Source: Halorussus halobius (GTDB lineage Archaea; Halobacteriota; Halobacteria; Halobacteriales; Haladaptataceae). From it: DNA of 64,000 nucleotides. Position 1 is the stretch's first letter. The number at the start of each line of letters is the position of its first letter. The notes beneath the pieces were generated by a model. It was not told where the DNA came from. It made no database searches and saw only the letters and a program-made list of their open reading frames with translations. The stretch is taken from NCBI RefSeq assembly GCF_004765805.1, contig NZ_ML219773.1, forward strand, positions 186,001-250,000, in the 5' to 3' direction. The position numbers and the translations under genes were made by a program. Positions 58,758 through 64,000 of this stretch are shown one piece after another.

Positions 58758-59333
58758 ATGAAGGTCATCGGAACCGTGGGGCTACCGGGAAGCGGCAAGG
58801 GCGAGGCCGCCTCGGTGGCCGAGGACCTCGGCGTCCCCGTCGTGACCATGGGCGACGTGATCCGACAGGAGTGTCGCGAGCGCGGCCTCGACCCGGCCGA
58901 GCACCACGGCACGATCGCCGCCGCGCTCCGGGAGGAGAACGGCCCGGACGCCATCGCCCAGCGCTCGCTCCCCATCGTCGAGGACGCGCTCGACGACAGC
59001 GACGCCGTGCTGGTCGACGGCATCCGGTCGGGCGTCGAGGTCGAGCGCTTCGAGTCGGCGTTCGGCGACGCGTTCACGCTGGTCAACGTCGCGGCTCCCT
59101 TCGAGGTCCGGGCCGAGCGCGTGACCGAGCGCGGCCGCGACGACACCGACGGCGGCGAGTCGCTGCGCGAGCGCGACGAGCGCGAGCGCGGGTTCGGCAT
59201 GGACGAGGCCATCGCGCGGGCCGACGTGACCGTCGACAACACCGGCTCGCTGGAGTCGTTCCACGCCAAGATACGCGCGCTCCTGACCGAGGGCGTCGAG
59301 GGACTCGAACGGACCGCCGAGCGACAAGCGTGA
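58758..59333 (+). CDS. UPF0200 family P-loop nucleotide kinase-like protein
   Basis: A 191-aa P-loop protein starting MKVIGTVGLPGSGKGEAA (Walker A GLPGSGKG, 8-15), with VVTMGDVIRQECRERGL and VLVDGIRSGVEVERF as in UPF0200 archaeal proteins, related to dephospho-CoA and adenylate kinases. The substrate is not established. The UPF0201 gene follows by ten bases; the two often adjoin in haloarchaea (from memory). TATA-like GTACTTAAGCGG is upstream. Confidence 0.87.
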   Translation: MKVIGTVGLPGSGKGEAASVAEDLGVPVVTMGDVIRQECRERGLDPAEHHGTIAAALREENGPDAIAQRSLPIVEDALDDSDAVLVDGIRSGVEVERFESAFGDAFTLVNVAAPFEVRAERVTERGRDDTDGGESLRERDERERGFGMDEAIARADVTVDNTGSLESFHAKIRALLTEGVEGLERTAERQA

Positions 59334-59343
59334 CTCCACAGCT

Positions 59344-59763
59344 ATGATTTACAGCATCGACGTCCAGATCACCGCGCCCGTCAACGACACCGAGCTCGCC
59401 GACCGGGTGGCCGCCGCCGTCGAGAACGTCTTCCCCGGTGCGGACCCCGAACAGCGCCACGGCGAGGTCGTCGCCGAGGTCCACTCGCTCGACCACTTCT
59501 CGGAACTGCTCCATCGCCGGGAGATACTCGACACCGCGCGCTCGGAGTTCTTCGCGAACCGTCGCGGCGACACCGTCTCGTTCGACCTGAAGAAGCAGGC
59601 CGCCTTCGAGGGCGTCGTCAACTTCGCGGTGGGCAACCCCGACGAGCTCGGCGACCTCCACGTCCGGGTCCGGGTCGAGGAGCCGAGCGTCGAGGCGTTC
59701 GTCGACCACGTCGCCCCGCCGACCGAGGAGGGCACGCCCGTCACGGACGACGCCGACTCGTAG
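59344..59763 (+). CDS. UPF0201 family protein (COG1325)
   Basis: A 139-aa archaeal protein (MIYSIDVQITAPVNDTELAD..., EVHSLDHFSELLHRREILDT, FDLKKQAAFEGVVNF). The COG1325 family has an RNA-binding-like fold, and some relatives are annotated as exosome-related; the role is unproven. It is the second gene of a pair with UPF0200. Confidence 0.87.
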   Translation: MIYSIDVQITAPVNDTELADRVAAAVENVFPGADPEQRHGEVVAEVHSLDHFSELLHRREILDTARSEFFANRRGDTVSFDLKKQAAFEGVVNFAVGNPDELGDLHVRVRVEEPSVEAFVDHVAPPTEEGTPVTDDADS

Positions 59764-59803
59764 CGGGCCGGGTCGCTGTCCGGTTGGGCCCGCGATGGCG
59801 GGC

Positions 59804-60361
59804 TCACACCAGCACCCGCACGACGCCGAACAGCACCACCACGCCCAGCACGTCGCAGACGTTGGTCACCACCGGAATCACCACGTCGTCGGGGTCGAGT
59901 TCGAGCCGGTAGGCTGCGTAGGTCGCCGCGAACGTCACGGCGACCGCGAGCGCGGCCAGTACGAGCCCCGAGAGCGTCGCGACCGCGACCACGGTTCGGG
60001 CCGGAAGCGCCGTCCCGCCGGTCGCCAGCGAGAGCAACCACGCGCTCGCCCCGACCAGCGGGAAGACCGTGGCCGCGAGCCCGACCGTGGCGACCGCGTT
60101 CCCGACCAGCTCGTCGTCGCGGGCGTCGAACGACAGCGTGCCGAGGTGGAAGGCGGTCGAGAGCCGCGCCGCGAGGATGCTCCCGAGGTTGCCCGCGGTG
60201 CCGATCATCACCGGCACGAGCACCAGCAACGAGGGGTACCGGAGCAGGTACTCCTCGAAGGTGTCGAGGACGAGCCCGCTTCCGACCTCGACGACCGCGA
60301 GCACCACCAGCAGCGGGAGCATCGCGCGCGTGATGCCCCGGACCGACCACGTCGTCCCCAC
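59804..60361 (-). CDS. MgtE-type divalent cation transporter, half protein B
   Basis: A 185-aa protein with about five membrane helices: the MgtE/SLC41 channel domain alone, lacking the cytoplasmic N and CBS domains. PVMIGTAGNLGSILAARLST and the C-terminal DDVVIPVVTNVCDVLG carry the expected polar pore residues. It starts directly after the stop of a homologous half gene, so the two products probably form one heterodimeric transporter. Confidence 0.87.
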   Translation of the reverse strand: MGTTWSVRGITRAMLPLLVVLAVVEVGSGLVLDTFEEYLLRYPSLLVLVPVMIGTAGNLGSILAARLSTAFHLGTLSFDARDDELVGNAVATVGLAATVFPLVGASAWLLSLATGGTALPARTVVAVATLSGLVLAALAVAVTFAATYAAYRLELDPDDVVIPVVTNVCDVLGVVVLFGVVRVLV

Positions 60362-60940
60362 CTACCCACCTCCGAGCCCGACGACGAGTCGCACTGCGGC
60401 CAGCAGGGCGGCCATCCCGAACACGTCGCCGGTCGTGGTGACGACCGGCCCGACCAGCGTGTCGGGGTTGAGCCCCCGGCGATACCCCGCGAACGCGACC
60501 GCGACCACCGCGACCGTGAGCGCAACGCCGGACAGCAGCCCCGCAACCAGCGCGATGGCGACCAGCGCGCCCAGCGAGGCGCTGGGTCGGCCGACCGCGA
60601 CGAGGACGCCGTAGGTCACCGCGGCGGCGAACGCGCTGATGGCGACGCCGTTGAGCATCGCGGCCGCGACCGCGGCGTACACGCGCCGGTCGTCGGGAAC
60701 CAGCGTGGGTTCGACCAGCCCCTGATGGAGCCCGGTCGAGAGCTTCGCGCCCATCGCGCCGTAGACGTTCCCCCGGGTCGCGAGCAGTGCCGGAACCAGC
60801 ACCAGCAGCCCCGAGACCGTCCGCAGGTCCGAGCGCATCCCGCCCAACACCAGGCCGGCGAACAGCCCGCCGACGGCGCTGACTGCCAGCACCGGCAGGG
60901 CCTCCCGGTAGGCTCGCTCGGCGACGTCGCGGGCGGACAT
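60362..60940 (-). CDS. MgtE-type divalent cation transporter, half protein A
   Basis: A 192-aa MgtE/SLC41 channel domain with about five membrane helices: LVPALLATRGNVYGAMGAKLST and LNPDTLVGPVVTTTGDVFG correspond to the segments of the second half. The pair resembles a eukaryotic two-repeat SLC41 protein split into two genes with zero spacing. CTTTTTTCACG about 28 bases before the ATG is the TATA box. It probably moves Mg2+ or a similar ion. Confidence 0.88.
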   Translation of the reverse strand: MSARDVAERAYREALPVLAVSAVGGLFAGLVLGGMRSDLRTVSGLLVLVPALLATRGNVYGAMGAKLSTGLHQGLVEPTLVPDDRRVYAAVAAAMLNGVAISAFAAAVTYGVLVAVGRPSASLGALVAIALVAGLLSGVALTVAVVAVAFAGYRRGLNPDTLVGPVVTTTGDVFGMAALLAAVRLVVGLGGG

Positions 60941-61055
60941 CTACCGAACACGTCTCGGCGCCGCGTGAAAAAAGCGGGTGTGGCCGTCGTTGGCATTTCG
61001 GAGCCGCCCGACGACAGCCCGCGCGGGCGACCCGTGGTCGACTCCGAGAGGGTCG

Positions 61056-62450
61056 TCAGTCACCGAACGGTCCGAGTCCGCCCATCCCGCCGCCACCGCC
61101 GCCGCCCTGGTTTTGCATCTTCTTCATCATGCGCTCCATGTTCCCCTGTCCCATCCCCTGGAACTGCTTGAGGGTCTGGGACATCATCTTGTGCTGTTCG
61201 AGGAGTTCCCGCACCCGGTCGGCGTCCGTCCCGCTGCCGCGGGCGATGCGCTCGACCTGGCTCGCGCCGATGGCGCGCGGATTCTCCAGTTCCGCGTCGG
61301 TCATCGAGTCCATGATGACCTCGAACGAGCGCATCCGGTCCTGTGTCACGTCCATGGCGTCGTCGGGGAGTTCGTCCATCAGGCCGCCGCCCATGCCCGG
61401 AATCATGTCCATCACCTGGTCGAGCGGCCCCATGTTGTTCATCGCCTGCATCTGGCGACGCATGTCCTTCAGGGTGAACTCGCCTTTCAGCATGTCCTCG
61501 GGGTCCCAGTCGCCGTCGTCTTCCTGGGTCTCCTCCATGGCGCGCTCGACGCGCTCGGTCAACTGCTTGAGGTCGCCCATCCCGAGCAGCCGGGAGATGA
61601 ACCCCGAGGGCTCGAAGCGCTCGACGTCCTCGACCGTCTCGCCGGTGCCGAGGAACGCGATCGAGGAGTCGGTCTCGTTGACGGCGGTCAGCGCGCCGCC
61701 ACCTTTCGCGGTGCCGTCGAGCTTCGTGACGACGACGCCCTCGATGCCGATGGCGTCGTCGAACTGGCGGGCCTGGTCTTTCGCGCCCTGCCCGATGGCG
61801 GCGTCGAGCACGAGCAGGTTGCGGTCGGGGTCGACCGCGCGCTCTATCTCCTCGATCTCGGCGATGAGGTCGTCTTCGAGCGCGTGTCGCCCGGCGGTGT
61901 CGACGATGTGGACGTCGGCGTCGCTGGTGGCGTCGAGGCCGTCGCGGGCGATCTGGACCGGGTCGTCGGCGTCGGGGTCGCCGTAGAAGTCCACCTCGGC
62001 GCGCTCGGCCATCTCCTCGGCCTGGTCGTACGCGCCGGGCCGGAAGGTGTCGGTCTGAATCACGGCTGGCCGCAGGCCCTTCTTGGAGAACCACCACGCC
62101 ATCTTGGCCGCGCTGGTGGTCTTCCCGGACCCCTGCAACCCCGCGAGCAGGATGGTCTGTCCTTCGAGCGGAATCTCGGTGCTGTCGCCCACGAGGTCGA
62201 CCATCTCCTCGTAGACGATGCTGAGGACGTGGTCGCGTGCCGAGGTGCCGCCGGGCGGCTCTTCTTCGAGCGCCCGCTCCTCGATGGAGTCCGAGAGGTC
62301 CATCACGAGGCTGACTTCGACGTCGGCCTGCAGGAGCGACCGCTGAATCTCCTTGACGATGTCCTTCACGTCCGCCTCGGTCACGCGGGACTGCCCGCTG
62401 AGTTCGCCGAGAGAGTCGCGGAGGGAACTCCCGAGATCGTCGAGTACCAT
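61056..62450 (-). CDS. srp54: Signal recognition particle 54 kDa protein
   Basis: The 464-aa SRP GTPase that binds signal sequences and 7S RNA. N domain 1-90; G domain with GLQGSGKTT (104-112), [17 protein letters not shown] and [10 protein letters not shown]; Met-rich M domain (about 300-435) with the RNA-binding [19 protein letters not shown]. The tail is Gly/Met-rich. ATG 62450 fits the TATA GCCTTTAACG about 30 bases upstream. Its receptor gene ftsY is one gene away. Confidence 0.97.
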   Translation of the reverse strand: MVLDDLGSSLRDSLGELSGQSRVTEADVKDIVKEIQRSLLQADVEVSLVMDLSDSIEERALEEEPPGGTSARDHVLSIVYEEMVDLVGDSTEIPLEGQTILLAGLQGSGKTTSAAKMAWWFSKKGLRPAVIQTDTFRPGAYDQAEEMAERAEVDFYGDPDADDPVQIARDGLDATSDADVHIVDTAGRHALEDDLIAEIEEIERAVDPDRNLLVLDAAIGQGAKDQARQFDDAIGIEGVVVTKLDGTAKGGGALTAVNETDSSIAFLGTGETVEDVERFEPSGFISRLLGMGDLKQLTERVERAMEETQEDDGDWDPEDMLKGEFTLKDMRRQMQAMNNMGPLDQVMDMIPGMGGGLMDELPDDAMDVTQDRMRSFEVIMDSMTDAELENPRAIGASQVERIARGSGTDADRVRELLEQHKMMSQTLKQFQGMGQGNMERMMKKMQNQGGGGGGGMGGLGPFGD

Positions 62451-62645
62451 CGTTGTCGTAGGGTAGGCCGCGTGGGCGTTAAAGGCTTTTTCTACCGTAC
62501 AGGTCAGGTCCGGCCGTCGAGCCACCGATGGCGTCGACCGGCTCGCACTCGCCCCCGTATGCGTCGCGTACGAGTGACCAGACGATGGAATTGCGTCGCG
62601 CGATGGACAGAGTTATGCCTCGAATCTCGAAACTCACGGACGTTC

Positions 62646-63038
62646 ATGTCCGACATCCACGTCGAGACCACCGCCGAAACGGGGTACGACACGCGCTCGA
62701 CTATCGACGACCACGAGGTCGACGTCGACGCGGGCGGCCCGAGCGCGCCGTCGCCGGTCGAGATGCTGGTCGCGGCGTACACGTCGTGTTTCCTCGCGTC
62801 GTTTCGCGCCGCCGCGAAGCGCAACGGCGTCCGTGACCCCGGACGCATCGACGTCGACGCCGACGCGTGGCGCGACGACGACGACCGTCTCGACGCCATC
62901 TCGTTCGCCGTCTCGGTAGAAGCGGACCTCGACGACGCGACCGAAATCGTCGCCGACGCGCGCGAGGAGTGTCACGTCGACGCCTCGCTGAAACAGTCGG
63001 TGCGGGCCGACGTCACCGTCGAAGACGACGCGTTCTGA
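62646..63038 (+). CDS. OsmC family protein
   Basis: A 130-aa OsmC-fold protein, a family of thiol peroxidases that reduce organic hydroperoxides. One cysteine is in the central helix (AAYTSCFLASFRAAA) and the second in EECHVDASL, the two redox positions of the family, and an R/E partner is plausible near the N-terminus. It lies on the opposite strand between srp54 and ftsY. TATA-like AGAGTTATGCC is about 30 bases upstream. Confidence 0.87.
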   Translation: MSDIHVETTAETGYDTRSTIDDHEVDVDAGGPSAPSPVEMLVAAYTSCFLASFRAAAKRNGVRDPGRIDVDADAWRDDDDRLDAISFAVSVEADLDDATEIVADAREECHVDASLKQSVRADVTVEDDAF

Positions 63039-63059
63039 AACGCCGTCGGGCCGCTCCGC

Positions 63060-64000
63060 TCACTCCCCGTCGCCGAGGAGCCGGTCGACCAGTTCCTCCG
63101 GGTCGAACGCCTCGATGTGGTCGTAGCCCTGCCCGACGCCCAGAAAGAGGATGGGCTTGCCCGTGACGTGCGCGATGGAGATGGCCGCGCCGCCCTGCGA
63201 GTCGGCGTCGGCCTTCGTGAGGACGGCACCGTCGATCTCGGCCGCCTCGTCGAACTGCTTGGCGCGCTGGACCGCGTCCTGTCCGGCCACGGCCTCGTCG
63301 ACGAACAGGGTCATGTCCGGGCCGACCACGCGGTCTATCTTCTCTAGCTGGTCCATCAGCCCCTCGTCGGTGTGGAGCCGCCCGGCGGTGTCGCCCAGCA
63401 CGACGTCGACGTCGTTCGAGTCGGCGTACTCGACGGCGTCGTAGATGACGGCCGCCGGGTCGCCGCCCTGCTCGTGGGCGATGAGCTCGGTGCCGAGGTT
63501 GTCGGCGTGCTCCCGAATCTGCTCGTTGGCTCCCGCCCGATAGGTGTCGCCGTTCGCCATCACGGTCGAGTACCCCCGGTCTTCGAGGTACTTCGAGAGC
63601 TTCGCGATGGTGGTGGTCTTGCCCACGCCGTTGACGCCCGTGAAGATGATGGTGACCGGCTTGTCGGCCTCGGCGATGCGCTGGTCGAAGTCGAACTGGC
63701 CGACCGAGATGACCTTCAGCAGCGAGTCGGCCAGTGCCTGCTCGACCACGTCCGCGGTCTCGCTGCTGAACGACCGGGTCGCGCCCACGAGGTCCTCGCG
63801 GATGCTGTCGAGTATCTCCTGGGCGACGCTCATCTCCACGTCGCTCTCCAGCAACGCCATCTCCAGCTCCCAGAGCGGGTCCTTGAGGTCCTGCTCCTCG
63901 ATGACGATCTCGCCCTTCGCGAACGACTTGGCCTTCGCGGCGAAGCCGCCGCCCGACGAGCCCTCGTCGCCCGACGATTCGCTCGCGTCCGACGCCGACT
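63060..64000 (-). CDS. ftsY: SRP receptor FtsY (5' part beyond window)
   Basis: The GTPase receptor for SRP at the membrane. The window holds the C-terminal 313 residues; the frame stays open to base 64000 through an acidic Ser/Gly-rich segment, so the start is outside. The NG domain is complete: FTGVNGVGKTTTIAKLSKYL (Walker A), GDTYRAGANEQIREHA, GDTAGRLHTDEGLMDQ and LTKADADSQGG. It works with SRP54 encoded 600 bases downstream. Confidence 0.95.
   Translation of the reverse strand, partial: SASDASESSGDEGSSGGGFAAKAKSFAKGEIVIEEQDLKDPLWELEMALLESDVEMSVAQEILDSIREDLVGATRSFSSETADVVEQALADSLLKVISVGQFDFDQRIAEADKPVTIIFTGVNGVGKTTTIAKLSKYLEDRGYSTVMANGDTYRAGANEQIREHADNLGTELIAHEQGGDPAAVIYDAVEYADSNDVDVVLGDTAGRLHTDEGLMDQLEKIDRVVGPDMTLFVDEAVAGQDAVQRAKQFDEAAEIDGAVLTKADADSQGGAAISIAHVTGKPILFLGVGQGYDHIEAFDPEELVDRLLGDGE

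Noticed and set aside
1-64000. CRISPR arrays, insertion sequences or prophage
   Set aside because: I saw no regularly spaced repeats, transposase or phage structural genes anywhere in the window.

Overview
The window is a gene-dense, GC-rich stretch of chromosome from a halophilic archaeon (class Halobacteria). The evidence is the strongly acidic proteins, the archaeal information-processing genes (aRF1, RPA, Tfx, SRP54/FtsY), an A-type ATP synthase, a Tat lipoprotein signal, archaeal TATA boxes about 25-30 bases before start codons (many leaderless genes), and GTG starts. The genus cannot be fixed from this window. I see no insertion sequence, prophage, rRNA or CRISPR array. One tRNA gene is present.

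Layout. 1-6 kb: release factor aRF1, a radical SAM protein, a DUF373 membrane protein, a short-chain prenyl diphosphate synthase and a secreted surface protein. 6-14.4 kb: a membrane-anchored HTH regulator, a subtilisin-like protease, etfBA, a membrane protein with a C-terminal HTH, a secreted protein, a pilin-like protein and a methyltransferase resembling plant VTE3. 14.6-24.9 kb: the A-ATP synthase genes atpHIKECFAB, then a 29-codon microgene and a convergent ATP-grasp ligase, then atpD. 25.2-30 kb: an ABC importer operon for a polyamine-like solute with a ureohydrolase gene inside it. 30-41.5 kb: small housekeeping and unknown genes, including GDPD, TRAM, Tfx, an SDR, a diphthine-ammonia-ligase-like protein, VapBC, a sugar nucleotidyltransferase, LysE, the rpa-rpap operon, two overlapping zinc-ribbon genes, Usp and DoxX. 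41.5-49.2 kb: histidine degradation (hutUGI and hutH) interrupted by an opposite-strand HTH/PIN pair, with a divergent HTH regulator. 49.2-57.5 kb: MscS channel, XPD-like helicase, CDF transporter, phosphoesterase, a second membrane HTH regulator, a threonine-aldolase-like enzyme and an M29-like peptidase. 57.9-64 kb: a zinc-ribbon microprotein, tRNA-Arg, UPF0200/UPF0201 proteins, a split MgtE transporter, SRP54, OsmC and FtsY (cut by the window end).

Genes that work together: ATP synthase subunits; etfA/etfB; importer plus ureohydrolase; the four Hut enzymes converting histidine to glutamate; SRP54 with its receptor FtsY; RPA with its associated protein.

The most interesting signals are: the ATP-grasp ligase with graspetide-ligase-like motifs beside an acidic 29-residue ORF; an identical promoter architecture (CACTTTC element, 11 bases, TATA, then about 20 bases to the start) before rpa and before a 58-residue unknown protein; short upstream ORFs that overlap the starts of rpa, tfx and a surface-protein gene; and the toxin-antitoxin-like pair splitting the hut genes.
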